Positions 31,713 through 39,989 of a DNA stretch of 41,588 nucleotides are shown here, one piece after another. The position numbers were made by a program, and so were the translations under genes. The stretch is taken from IMG/VR virus record IMGVR_UViG_3300042320_000234, positions 1 through 41,588 of that record; one strand, written 5' to 3'. Under the pieces are notes generated by a model that was not told the origin of the DNA, did no database searches, and saw only the letters and a list, made by a program, of their open reading frames with translations. Source of the DNA: a virus. The first letter of the stretch is position 1, and the number at the start of each line of letters is the position of its first letter.

Positions 31713-34700
31713 ATGGCTGTAACACGTTCACCGTTTGTTAAGAAACAAACACTTGACCGACCTACTGGATATGGCTTTGATGATGCAGGTAAGGCAATAT
31801 ACACGTTCAAAGATGGTACGTCACGTATCTTAAGACCGCAACGTGACACCTCTCAAGATGAACAAGATTTTGCTGATGCGCAAAATGAATTAGAACAAAA
31901 CATTTCTAAAGCACAATCTAAAGCGTTTGAAGTTGGCAAAGACAGCATCGTTGACCAACTTGGCAATATTGCAATGGGTGGTGCGCCTAAACAGATTGGT
32001 GGTGGCTGGTTTAAGAAAGTGTATGATATTGCTACACTTCCTTTAAATTTGACCAGTAGAGAAAAATGGTTGTCGCTTGGTGAGGTTAGTAAGCCTGTTA
32101 GGTCTACTTTGCAATCTGCGTTAAATGAAGTTGCTGATGGTTTAACTGTTCTTACTGGCAGAACAAGAATTGACGCACGTGGCAATAAAGTTAAACCTTC
32201 TATAAAAGAGTTTGTTAGCAATGCCCGTAATTTTGATTTTCAACCTTTTGGCGAAGGTGGAACAGTTGGAAACGCTAATGCGCTTCCAAACAAAATAATG
32301 AATTTTGTTACAAATACTTTAACTGACCCTGCAACGTATGTAACACTTCCAGCAAGTGCTGCTGGTAAAATGGGTAAATTTGCAACAGTTCTAAAAGGAC
32401 TTGAGTTACAAAAAAAGTACCCTAATCTAATTGATGATGTCGTATTGGATAATCTTGGTCGCAAAGGTCCTGTTGCTTTTCCAAAAGAAGTTAGAGATGC
32501 TGAAGGTATTTTTGTCGGTGTCAAGTATATGGGTAAGGAAATTCCAAACTCTAGTGTTTTAGCAGAAATTTGGGCTGATACTGCTGGTGCAGTTAGCGCC
32601 AAAGCAGGCGACATATTTTTCCGCAAATATCCTAAAGCGCAAACACTTATTTCTAAATCCAAAACCAAACCCCTTGTCCTTGCTGGATTAGGTCGTAGAC
32701 ACTTATCTGGAAAAGAATGGTATGACACCTACTTACAAGGTTTAGCACATTATTCTGCCAACACTGTTGGCAAAAGTACTGCCTTGTATGCTAAAGGTGT
32801 TATTTCGGGTGAAATAACCAACACGGCTATGGCAGTAAAAGGTTTGCCTGACGATGAACAAAAACTTTTAGTTCCATTAATTGAAAACCGTTCTGGTGCG
32901 GTGACAAACAATCCTTTAACACAAGAAATTGTTGAAGGTTTTAAGGTTTGGGATGGTGCGCAACGTGATGTTATAAACGCTAAAATAAATGAACTTTCAG
33001 TTAAATATGGCATTAATGTTAAAGAAATGGGTTTTGTTGAAGACCATATTTATCATTCTATTACTGATGATGCGAAAGAATTTTTGCGTAGCCAAGGCGG
33101 AAATAAAAAAACTGGTCGGGCAAAATATGCAAAATATTTTGCGGACTATAAACTTACTGCTGATGAAATTAAAACTGGCAGAGGTATCGCTAGTTACCGT
33201 AAAGTTCGTGGACCTGAACTTAACCCCGTAACTGGTGTTACTGAATATTCTGAGTTTTTGGGACAAAAAGTTTTAAAAGGCGACATTACTGAAATTAATG
33301 AAATTGCCATGAAAGAACTTGGTGTTCCTTGGTTTAAAACAGATTTGCCTACAATCATTGATGACAGTATTGCTTCTTATAGTCGTATGCACGGCAGGTA
33401 TGACTATGTTGAACGTTTGTTAGATTTTGGTCCAGAGGTTATTAAACCTTTGATTAAACAGGCTGTTGATGACGGTCCAATTGCTGATACGTTATATAAA
33501 ATTGTTACGGACTTAACTTCTGAATATCAAAGATTAACTCCAAGGGTTAAACGAAATGTTACTGCTGGCTTGGCGGGCACTAGAGAAGGTTTGGCAACGG
33601 AACTCCAAGAGGTTTCTGATGTTGCTCGTGCAGTTTTGTCGGGCAAAGCATCTTACCGCAAAGCGGTAAATGATGAGACTTTAAAGGTTGTTTCTAGCAT
33701 TGACGCAATTATTGAACGTATGCAAGAACTTGCAGAACAGGCTGTGAAGGTTTCACCTGATAAAAAAGGTGAGTTTAACAATTTGTATTTAGCAACCATG
33801 CGTCATGCTGCGGAAATGAAAGAAGCGTTGCTTAATGGCGAAGGTGACCGTTTCTTGTCTATGCAAGAGTTGCGTTACGAATATGTTTCTAGGTTTCCCA
33901 ATAATGATGATTGGCAAGGCAAATCGGCTGAATGGATGGCTGAACGCATTGTGCGTGACGCTGGTGGTGGTGATGCAATAGATGCAAGAGAAGTTTTCCG
34001 TCAGAAAACTCATGACACTTTAATTAATTTGCGTGACGAAATTCCTGCTGGCAACCCTGAAGCAGCACGTGTAATTGACGAAGCAATATTGGCGAACGAA
34101 ACAGAGTTAGAAGCGTTGGCTCGTATAAATGTTGCTAAAGATAATGCGTCTTATGCTACTGAGGGTTTGATTTATGGTTTTCCACCAGGTTTTAGTGACG
34201 AACCTATTCCGTTTCAACTTTATACAACTAAACCTATTGATAATGAATTTGGTACGTTTGCGCAAATGAAAGATGCCGTTGTTGGTCATGCTATACCTGA
34301 ACAAGATTTGTTGGATTTGCGTGACCCAACTACTTTTGCAAATTTTCTTAATCCTGAGTTTTGGGCTGATGATTTAAACAGGGCTTGGGCTGAAGTTGGT
34401 GTGCCTGATATGATGCCAATGGATGTTGTTGACAATATGCTTGCTAACAATGGTTTTATAGACCCAGAGTTTATTCGTGCTTATCCAGAAAAAGCGGAAT
34501 GGTTAATGGGTATGTATGATATGCAAACTAAAGTTGATACACTTTTAGAAACCGCTGACGATGTTTTGCCAATGTCTAATGAAGAACTTAATGATTTCTT
34601 TACATGGTTTGCCGATATGCAAGAACGTCTTGCTGGGTCTTTAAGTCCTGATAATGCTGAAAGTGTTGGTAAGGTTGTTGCAAATAAATGGTTTGGTGGA

Positions 34701-36971
34701 GTTGTGGACGATGCTGCCGCAAATGGTTATAAAGGTGCTTTAATGCCTTTAACACGCATTTTTGATGACTTTGAACCTTCTTTGAATGAGTGGGCGGTGT
34801 TGTTGCCGAGCAACACACCTGCGTTTAAAGTTGGTGATTCTATTGCTTCGCCTTGGCAGTTGTTAGAAAATAATAGTTTTATGAAAACCATTATGGACGA
34901 AACATTAGAAGCCACCCATGTAGCAAAGACAGATGTAAAGAAGTTGTTGCAACAAAACGGTATTGAGGTTGGGCAAACGTTAGCGGAACGTGCAAAATTG
35001 GATGAGCAGATTGCGGAATCAACTAAAGTTGATAATGCTTTCAAGGCTTTAATGAATTTGCGTAGCACAGATAGTGTTCAAGTTGGTGGCAAATCTGTTC
35101 CCAAAACAGTTATTCTTAACAAACTTGCAACACTTGACAGTTTTTTTAGTAATGCTTATAGCAAAATTGACCAAGATATTTTGCGTGAAATTGAAAAAAC
35201 TTTTGGTCCAGAAGAACTGCAAACATTGCGTTTAGATTATAAACAACGTTTACCTATGTTGTTAAACGAGGTTAAAGTTTTGGAAACTTGGACTGACGAG
35301 GTTGGTTCGGCGTTGGAACAAGAAGTCAATGACTTTTTGTTGCTGTTGTCCAATAAACCGCCTAAGGGTTCTACGGCTGCTAGTAATGCGGCTTGGTCTA
35401 AACATGTTGAGAAAAGTCTTGAGTCGTCTTTGTTATTGCAAGATTCACCTGCAGTTAAAGAGGCTTATGACCGTGTAACGAAAATTTTGCATGCCGATGA
35501 GTTGGCGTTGGCTAAAATTGAATCAGAGATTCCTCAAGCGTTTAGTTTTTATGCGCAAGCAAAAATGTTGGGTATTCGTGGGCAAAAGTTTATTGATGTT
35601 GCCGAACAAGGTTGGGAAGAACTTGCTGGTTTGGGATTGCAAATCCCAAAGGAAGCAAAAGAACAGTGGATGCCTGCTATAAAGAAGTTAAGTGATGCGG
35701 GCGAGTATGGTGCGTTTTTAAGAAACTTTGATAAAATGAACGCATATTGGAAACGTTGGGTTACTGCTAGCATTGGTTTCTTTGTGCGTAACGGCATGTC
35801 TGCAACGTTTATGAATTATGCTGATGGTGTTACTAATGACGCTATTAGTACTGGCATAAAGTGGGCGGCGGCGCAAAATGATACTGTTGGTAAAAGATTA
35901 AATAATAAAAACTTTGCTAACTGGATGGCAAGAGCAGGCATTACAGACCCACAAGAAATGGCAAAAGCAGAGTGGGCAACTAAAGTTGTTATGGCTACTG
36001 GTTATGGTGTTAATGATGATTTCGCTGCACCGACAATTGGGCGATTGGCTCAAGTTACGACAGATAAATATATTGGTTTTTTTCAAAACAAAAACAGTTA
36101 TGTTGAACGTGCTGTTCGTTTGCCAATGGCAATAGATTCGTTTAACAAGGGGCATACGTTTGATGAGGCAGTTGCACGTATTTCTCGTGTACATTTTGAT
36201 TATAGCGATTTGTCTAAGTTGGATGAAACCGTAAAGCGGTTTATTCCGTTTTGGATTTGGACTTCCCGAAACATTCCGCTTCAAATGACACAAATATTAA
36301 CTCGCCCTAAAGCGTATTATGAGTATCAAAGAGTTCAAGAAGAACTGCCTGTCAACGCTAACTTGATGATGCCTAAATGGATTAACGAACGTGAACCATT
36401 AGGTTTGGGTAATGGGTTGGCTAATTGGGTGTTGACACCCGATTTGCCTCATATTCGTATGAAGGCGATGTTTGAAGGGTTTGCTGACCCACAACAATTG
36501 TTGGGTCAAACTGGTTTGCCAATTAGATTGCCAGCAGAACTTATAGCGGGTAAAAAGTTTGGAACTTTTGTTCAAGACTTTAATGCCTATGGGAAACAAA
36601 AAGAAGTTAGAGGTCCATACGAAACTTTGATTGCTAAGGCTTTAAACAGATTTGTTAACGATGGTCAAATTACTACTGACAAATACGGTAATTGGGTTAT
36701 GGATGAAAGAGTTACCCATATTGTTGAATCTGTTTTCCCAATTATTGCGCAAATTAACAGATTGACTGGTGGTGCAACTGGCGGTAAAGAAGCATTAGAG
36801 GAACGTATGTTGTCCAGTATTTTTAATTATGCTGGTATACCTGCTCGTGAGATTGGTCCTGTGCAACAAAAACAGGAAGCGCAACGGCGTAATAAAGAAG
36901 TGGAAGATTTGCTTAAACAATTAAAACAATACGGTTACGAACAGGGTATTGGAATAACTGAAGAACCTTAA
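31713..36971 (+). CDS. Giant internal virion / DNA-ejection protein (1752 aa)
   Basis: This is the longest gene in the window, starting after TAGGGACTTTTC. It is largely helical, acidic to neutral, with no HExxH, polymerase or glycosidase motif that I can see. A conserved-looking stretch near residues 1345-1380 (WKRWVTASIGFFVRNGMSA) is hydrophobic and typical of the large phage polyvalent/internal proteins. A later FIPFWIWTSRNIPLQMTQIL is the segment that resembles the partial protein at the left edge. Position after other internal proteins and at the end of the late operon fits an ejection protein. The stop overlaps the convergent early gene. Confidence 0.65.
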   Translation: MAVTRSPFVKKQTLDRPTGYGFDDAGKAIYTFKDGTSRILRPQRDTSQDEQDFADAQNELEQNISKAQSKAFEVGKDSIVDQLGNIAMGGAPKQIGGGWFKKVYDIATLPLNLTSREKWLSLGEVSKPVRSTLQSALNEVADGLTVLTGRTRIDARGNKVKPSIKEFVSNARNFDFQPFGEGGTVGNANALPNKIMNFVTNTLTDPATYVTLPASAAGKMGKFATVLKGLELQKKYPNLIDDVVLDNLGRKGPVAFPKEVRDAEGIFVGVKYMGKEIPNSSVLAEIWADTAGAVSAKAGDIFFRKYPKAQTLISKSKTKPLVLAGLGRRHLSGKEWYDTYLQGLAHYSANTVGKSTALYAKGVISGEITNTAMAVKGLPDDEQKLLVPLIENRSGAVTNNPLTQEIVEGFKVWDGAQRDVINAKINELSVKYGINVKEMGFVEDHIYHSITDDAKEFLRSQGGNKKTGRAKYAKYFADYKLTADEIKTGRGIASYRKVRGPELNPVTGVTEYSEFLGQKVLKGDITEINEIAMKELGVPWFKTDLPTIIDDSIASYSRMHGRYDYVERLLDFGPEVIKPLIKQAVDDGPIADTLYKIVTDLTSEYQRLTPRVKRNVTAGLAGTREGLATELQEVSDVARAVLSGKASYRKAVNDETLKVVSSIDAIIERMQELAEQAVKVSPDKKGEFNNLYLATMRHAAEMKEALLNGEGDRFLSMQELRYEYVSRFPNNDDWQGKSAEWMAERIVRDAGGGDAIDAREVFRQKTHDTLINLRDEIPAGNPEAARVIDEAILANETELEALARINVAKDNASYATEGLIYGFPPGFSDEPIPFQLYTTKPIDNEFGTFAQMKDAVVGHAIPEQDLLDLRDPTTFANFLNPEFWADDLNRAWAEVGVPDMMPMDVVDNMLANNGFIDPEFIRAYPEKAEWLMGMYDMQTKVDTLLETADDVLPMSNEELNDFFTWFADMQERLAGSLSPDNAESVGKVVANKWFGGVVDDAAANGYKGALMPLTRIFDDFEPSLNEWAVLLPSNTPAFKVGDSIASPWQLLENNSFMKTIMDETLEATHVAKTDVKKLLQQNGIEVGQTLAERAKLDEQIAESTKVDNAFKALMNLRSTDSVQVGGKSVPKTVILNKLATLDSFFSNAYSKIDQDILREIEKTFGPEELQTLRLDYKQRLPMLLNEVKVLETWTDEVGSALEQEVNDFLLLLSNKPPKGSTAASNAAWSKHVEKSLESSLLLQDSPAVKEAYDRVTKILHADELALAKIESEIPQAFSFYAQAKMLGIRGQKFIDVAEQGWEELAGLGLQIPKEAKEQWMPAIKKLSDAGEYGAFLRNFDKMNAYWKRWVTASIGFFVRNGMSATFMNYADGVTNDAISTGIKWAAAQNDTVGKRLNNKNFANWMARAGITDPQEMAKAEWATKVVMATGYGVNDDFAAPTIGRLAQVTTDKYIGFFQNKNSYVERAVRLPMAIDSFNKGHTFDEAVARISRVHFDYSDLSKLDETVKRFIPFWIWTSRNIPLQMTQILTRPKAYYEYQRVQEELPVNANLMMPKWINEREPLGLGNGLANWVLTPDLPHIRMKAMFEGFADPQQLLGQTGLPIRLPAELIAGKKFGTFVQDFNAYGKQKEVRGPYETLIAKALNRFVNDGQITTDKYGNWVMDERVTHIVESVFPIIAQINRLTGGATGGKEALEERMLSSIFNYAGIPAREIGPVQQKQEAQRRNKEVEDLLKQLKQYGYEQGIGITEEP

Positions 36972-37255
36972 TTGTCGTGCAGGTTTAATCCTTGTGTTAG
37001 TTCTGCGATAATTTTAGAGTATTCAAACCAACTTTTGTTTTTGGCGATTTCATCGCCAGATTGCGCACGTAAATATAATTCAACTAGTTCTCGTGCAGCA
37101 AGGACAGAAATGACGAACTCTACAACGAATCCGTCGCTGTCGTCTTTAATCATGCTTGTAAATACGCCTTCTAGTTCGCTGATGTCGTCTTTGTCAAATA
37201 GATACATTAGTTCGTTTAAATCTTCGGGGTCCCAGTCGGGTCGTTCAGATGTCAC
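36968..37255 (-). CDS. Hypothetical acidic protein, last gene of early operon (95 aa)
   Basis: The start is a GTG at 37255-37253, lying inside the preceding small gene (11-base overlap). The protein is acidic at its N-terminus (DWDPEDLNELMYLFDKDDIS), then helical (VVEFVISVLAARELVELYLR) and soluble. Its TAA stop overlaps the stop of the giant late gene on the other strand. No recognised family. Small acidic early proteins can be inhibitors of host proteins, but nothing here shows that. Confidence 0.6.
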   Translation of the reverse strand: MTSERPDWDPEDLNELMYLFDKDDISELEGVFTSMIKDDSDGFVVEFVISVLAARELVELYLRAQSGDEIAKNKSWFEYSKIIAELTQGLNLHDN

Positions 37256-37406
37256 GGAAGTGTTCCAGTTTACGTATTGCTACTTCTAGGTCGTTTACTT
37301 TGTTTATAAACGTTTGTGGTGACCCGTAACGTTTTAGTTCTTTTTTCATTACGGCTAGTTCGTGTCGTAGTTTATCTATGTTAGTTGTTTGGGGTAATTT
37401 GGTCAT
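37245..37406 (-). CDS. Small basic coiled-coil protein (53 aa)
   Basis: ATG at 37406-37404, TGA at 37247-37245. The protein has a charged helical pattern (KLRHELAVMKKELKRYG, then FINKVNDLEVAIRKLEHF). It fills what would otherwise be a gap between two early genes, overlapping the upstream one by 26 and the downstream one by 11 bases. AGGAA lies about 16 bases before the ATG, rather far. Real coding is likely from amino-acid pattern and packing but not certain. Confidence 0.55.
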   Translation of the reverse strand: MTKLPQTTNIDKLRHELAVMKKELKRYGSPQTFINKVNDLEVAIRKLEHFRDI

Positions 37407-37611
37407 ATAGTTGTTGGGCTATTCCTTCTACGATTTGGTCTATGTCTAATCCGTTTTCTGATTTAAAATCTTTTCCCAAGATGTCTCGCATCACTACGAT
37501 TACACCCATTAGGGTTGAGATTATGAACTCCATGTTGATGAAAATTTTATCTTCACCTATTGAGTATTGTGTTCCTTCTTTGCCGTATTTTGATTCTGTT
37601 TGTTCACTCAT
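37381..37611 (-). CDS. Hypothetical early protein (76 aa)
   Basis: AGAGGAAACAAA precedes the ATG at 37611, whose last base is shared with the upstream stop (ATGA). The N-terminus is polar, the middle hydrophobic (FIISTLMGVIVVMRDIL, residues about 29-45), then an acidic helix. The hydrophobic stretch may be a membrane segment or a core helix. Unknown function. Confidence 0.6.
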   Translation of the reverse strand: MSEQTESKYGKEGTQYSIGEDKIFINMEFIISTLMGVIVVMRDILGKDFKSENGLDIDQIVEGIAQQLYDQITPNN

Positions 37612-37778
37612 TTTGTTTCCTCTAATATATCATAATTGGAATAGGACATTGATAAAACACGACCACTAGGTGCAACTGCTATCCATGTTGGGGCATCGCT
37701 ATCACAATAACAGCCTATTGTTCGTTTCTCATCATTTTGAAAAACATGTTTGCAGTTGTTACAGCGAACTGTAACCAT
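37608..37778 (-). CDS. Small zinc-ribbon-like protein (56 aa)
   Basis: Its ATG (37778-37776) overlaps the stop of the gene upstream (TAATG) and its TGA overlaps the next ATG, a precise fit on both sides. The protein has Cys6-x2-Cys9 and Cys23-x-Cys25 (VRCNNCKHVF and IGCYCDSDAP), a plausible four-cysteine zinc site, then TWIAVAPSGRVLSMSYSNYD. It is easily missed because it is under 60 residues. DNA or protein binding is a guess. Confidence 0.72.
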   Translation of the reverse strand: MVTVRCNNCKHVFQNDEKRTIGCYCDSDAPTWIAVAPSGRVLSMSYSNYDILEETK

Positions 37779-38281
37779 TATCGTTTATCTCCTTTCAATG
37801 GCAACTTAAACGAATCTTCGTTTAACATAATTGATATCATAGCATAACCCACAATATCAATATATGAATCTATCAATGATTCGTTGGTTGGTTGATTGCG
37901 TTTACTTAGGTTGTCTATGCGAGCAATTTTATCACATATGCGAATTGCTACGCCAATAATTCCAAAGTTTGTGATGTTGTTGTGTCCATAGTCGTGTTGT
38001 TTACGACACAACAATTGCACCATTTCACTATGTTCAAACGGTGGGTGGTTATCTAGTAGCCATTGTAATGCTTGTACGCCCGCACGTTCCAAAACTAATG
38101 TGGCTAGTTCTGTGTCGGATTCTTCTGCGTCACCAAGTTGCAAACTTTTTATCCACTTACTTATATAAGTTTCTATTGGTTTAAACATTTTGGGGTCAGG
38201 TAACGTAGTTGATGCTTCTTCTCTTAGTTTTGTTAATGCTGCATCAGCCGCTTTATTAAATGTGTTATATGTTGGTTTCAT
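37778..38281 (-). CDS. DUF1599/Nmad1-like protein (possible nucleotide metabolism; 167 aa)
   Basis: KQHDYG (94-99) followed by ITNFGIIGVAIRICDKIARI (103-122) and ESLIDSYIDIVGYAMISI (134-151) is the pattern of DUF1599, also called nucleotide modification associated domain 1. Family members occur in phages, often with MazG-like helices and acidic metal-binding residues. It may act on nucleotides to support phage DNA synthesis or base modification. No partner modification enzyme is visible in the window. It overlaps the upstream gene by ATGA. Confidence 0.65.
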   Translation of the reverse strand: MKPTYNTFNKAADAALTKLREEASTTLPDPKMFKPIETYISKWIKSLQLGDAEESDTELATLVLERAGVQALQWLLDNHPPFEHSEMVQLLCRKQHDYGHNNITNFGIIGVAIRICDKIARIDNLSKRNQPTNESLIDSYIDIVGYAMISIMLNEDSFKLPLKGDKR

Positions 38282-38625
38282 TGGTCTCCTATTATGCCGT
38301 ATTTGCTGTTTAATATTTCCATGATAACTGGATTCTGTTTTAACAATATTTCTAGTTTATTTACTGCTGATTTCGTTTTACGCCAAGCATGTGATTTTGC
38401 TGATATACCTACTTCACGGGCGGCTTCTTGAAATGTTTTGCGTTCATAATAAATCAAGTATATCATTTGCTGGTCAGTCGCATCCATAGATGCGACAGTT
38501 TCTGCTATTGCGTCATACAACACGATGTCGTCATCAAAATCGTTTGCCGTAGCATTGGGTTGCATTAACCATTCTATTTCGTTTGAATGATATTTTTTCT
38601 GATTAGGTATGTTTTCAGGAGTCAT
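38278..38625 (-). CDS. Sigma-region-4-like helix-turn-helix protein (115 aa)
   Basis: The segment at residues 37-93 (YDAIAETVASMDATDQQMIY, ERKTFQEAAREVGISAKSHA, KSAVNKL) has the plan of sigma factor region 4. That is one helix, then the TFQEAAREVGIS recognition helix-turn-helix, then a closing helix with Leu spacing. There is no region 2, so it is not a full sigma factor; it could be a sigma-like activator or anti-host factor switching to late genes. It overlaps the upstream nuclease gene by 11 bases and the downstream gene by ATGA. Confidence 0.62.
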   Translation of the reverse strand: MTPENIPNQKKYHSNEIEWLMQPNATANDFDDDIVLYDAIAETVASMDATDQQMIYLIYYERKTFQEAAREVGISAKSHAWRKTKSAVNKLEILLKQNPVIMEILNSKYGIIGDQ

Positions 38626-39076
38626 ATTTTTCGTTTATCATCATGTCCATAACATCTTCGGGCTGTAACAAATATCCCATGCTGGGGTTGCCACTACGCC
38701 ACGCAAATTTGTGGTACGCTTTTGGATTAAATCTGTCTTTGTTTGCTTTCAAATAACGTTTTAATCGTGGCACAGACACAATAACAAACGCACCGTCCAA
38801 AGCATACACGTATACCCACCATTCCGCTTTTGTCACCGCTAAACCTGATGGTTGCCAAAATGGTTCGCCGTTGTCGTCAAGACGGCGGCGAGGATTCTGC
38901 ACCATTTCTAACACCATTCTGCCGTTACGGTATCGGTCTGTTTTAACTTCAAACGCACCACTACTAATTTTTCCTAAAAATTCGGATACAAGTTTTTCGC
39001 CTTTATGACCGAACGATAAATCTGTTTGCCAATCGTGAGGCATTGGACCTATATCATAATCTGATTTCTTACTCAT
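38615..39076 (-). CDS. PD-(D/E)XK-type nuclease-like protein (153 aa)
   Basis: GHKGEKLVSEFL (23-34) gives the first acidic residue, and FEVKTDR (42-48) gives the E-x-K core of the PD-(D/E)XK fold. Later GRMVLEM and SGLAVTKAEWWVYVY match the usual flanking strands in phage resolvase-like or endonuclease-like proteins. It likely cuts DNA, for example at recombination or replication intermediates. It overlaps the RusA gene by ATGA. Substrate is unknown. Confidence 0.65.
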   Translation of the reverse strand: MSKKSDYDIGPMPHDWQTDLSFGHKGEKLVSEFLGKISSGAFEVKTDRYRNGRMVLEMVQNPRRRLDDNGEPFWQPSGLAVTKAEWWVYVYALDGAFVIVSVPRLKRYLKANKDRFNPKAYHKFAWRSGNPSMGYLLQPEDVMDMMINEKYDS

Positions 39077-39408
39077 TCTTTACTCCCAACTATAAGTGTC
39101 ACTTGCTTGTCATCTGCCCACGCAACACCGTTTAATCCGTCCATCAATAACTTTATGTAATTATCTAGGTCGCCACGAAGTTTGCTGTCGTTTTGCGCAA
39201 TGTTTTGTAAATTGATAGAAATACCATCTTTGGAAAATGTACAAACCAACATTACGTCACCTTCATATTTTGGACCAGTGTACGCCGTGCGTATAACATC
39301 TTCAGATTCTAAAGTGCGAGCAGGAGTATAAACACGCCCATACCTTGTCATACGGGGTCGCCCTTTAGGGATAGGTTTTGTTTCTATAAATTGGCTATGT
39401 TTTTTCAT
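39073..39408 (-). CDS. rusA: RusA-family Holliday junction resolvase (111 aa)
   Basis: RusA proteins are dimeric, Mg-dependent resolvases of four-way junctions. The hallmark RGDLDNYIKLLMDGLNG (78-94) carries the catalytic Asp pair and the downstream Asp, followed by VAWADDKQV. IPKGRPRMT near the N-terminus is the usual basic strand. Length fits a single-domain RusA (about 110-120 residues). Together with the neighbouring nuclease it probably debranches replicated DNA before packaging. Coupled by ATGA on both sides. Confidence 0.85.
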   Translation of the reverse strand: MKKHSQFIETKPIPKGRPRMTRYGRVYTPARTLESEDVIRTAYTGPKYEGDVMLVCTFSKDGISINLQNIAQNDSKLRGDLDNYIKLLMDGLNGVAWADDKQVTLIVGSKE

Positions 39409-39989
39409 GTTTTCCTAGTCTGTATAAAGGTATGGAATGGTGCGCCAGAGTTGCTGTCAAATCTGGCGCTAATAGATAATGATTTTAACAGAACACGTTT
39501 CGCTGATGGTTGAGTTATGCGTTTGTTGCTGGCATACATTTGCATAGCACCCAACCCGTAATGCGCACCTGAACCAATAGCATACAAACCGTTTGCGTCC
39601 ATTTCTGTACTGTAGTCTGCGTCTATTTGATAGATGACACCATTAGCGCACACCAAAGAGTCTATGGACGCTTCTGCGGGATTAGATTCGTATTGTGGTA
39701 GTCCTAAACCGTTTGATTCTAAACATTCTCTATAGGTTGGTATAAATTGGCTGACCATAAATTTTGTGAGTTTGTTGCCATTAAGTTTTGGTGGTAGTTG
39801 TGGTGGGTTAAATACGTGTTGAATAATGTTTGCGCCTCGTGTGTCACCTGCTACACCTATAAAGTATTTGCCGACTGCAACAACTTTTGCTTGCGTCATT
39901 TTGCCTATGCGACCATAATCATCTGACCATTGACTGTCTGAACCTATGGCGCAATAATCGTCGCCTTGTATTGCAAGTATTGTTGTCAT
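39405..39989 (-). CDS. HslV / proteasome beta-like Ntn-hydrolase (194 aa)
   Basis: After removal of Met the protein begins TTILAI, with Thr1 as nucleophile. GSDSQ places Asp at position 17 exactly as in HslV (GDGQ), and MTQAKVVAVG provides Lys34, one residue from the HslV Lys33. YFIGVAGDTRGANIIQHVF and LYAIGSGAHYGLGAMQMY match the conserved HslV core and its GSG region. It would be a threonine protease of T1-family type. No HslU, ClpX or proteasomal ATPase is encoded here, so a host or self-acting partner is needed. ATGA overlaps tie it to the primase and RusA genes, which rules out stray host DNA. Confidence 0.78.
   Translation of the reverse strand: MTTILAIQGDDYCAIGSDSQWSDDYGRIGKMTQAKVVAVGKYFIGVAGDTRGANIIQHVFNPPQLPPKLNGNKLTKFMVSQFIPTYRECLESNGLGLPQYESNPAEASIDSLVCANGVIYQIDADYSTEMDANGLYAIGSGAHYGLGAMQMYASNKRITQPSAKRVLLKSLSISARFDSNSGAPFHTFIQTRKT

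Noticed and set aside
38278-38625. Complete phage sigma factor
   Set aside because: At 115 residues it has only a region-4-like HTH and no region 2 for -10 recognition.
39405-39989. Host proteasome gene from contamination
   Set aside because: It is joined by ATGA overlaps to phage primase and RusA genes on both sides, so it is native to this operon.
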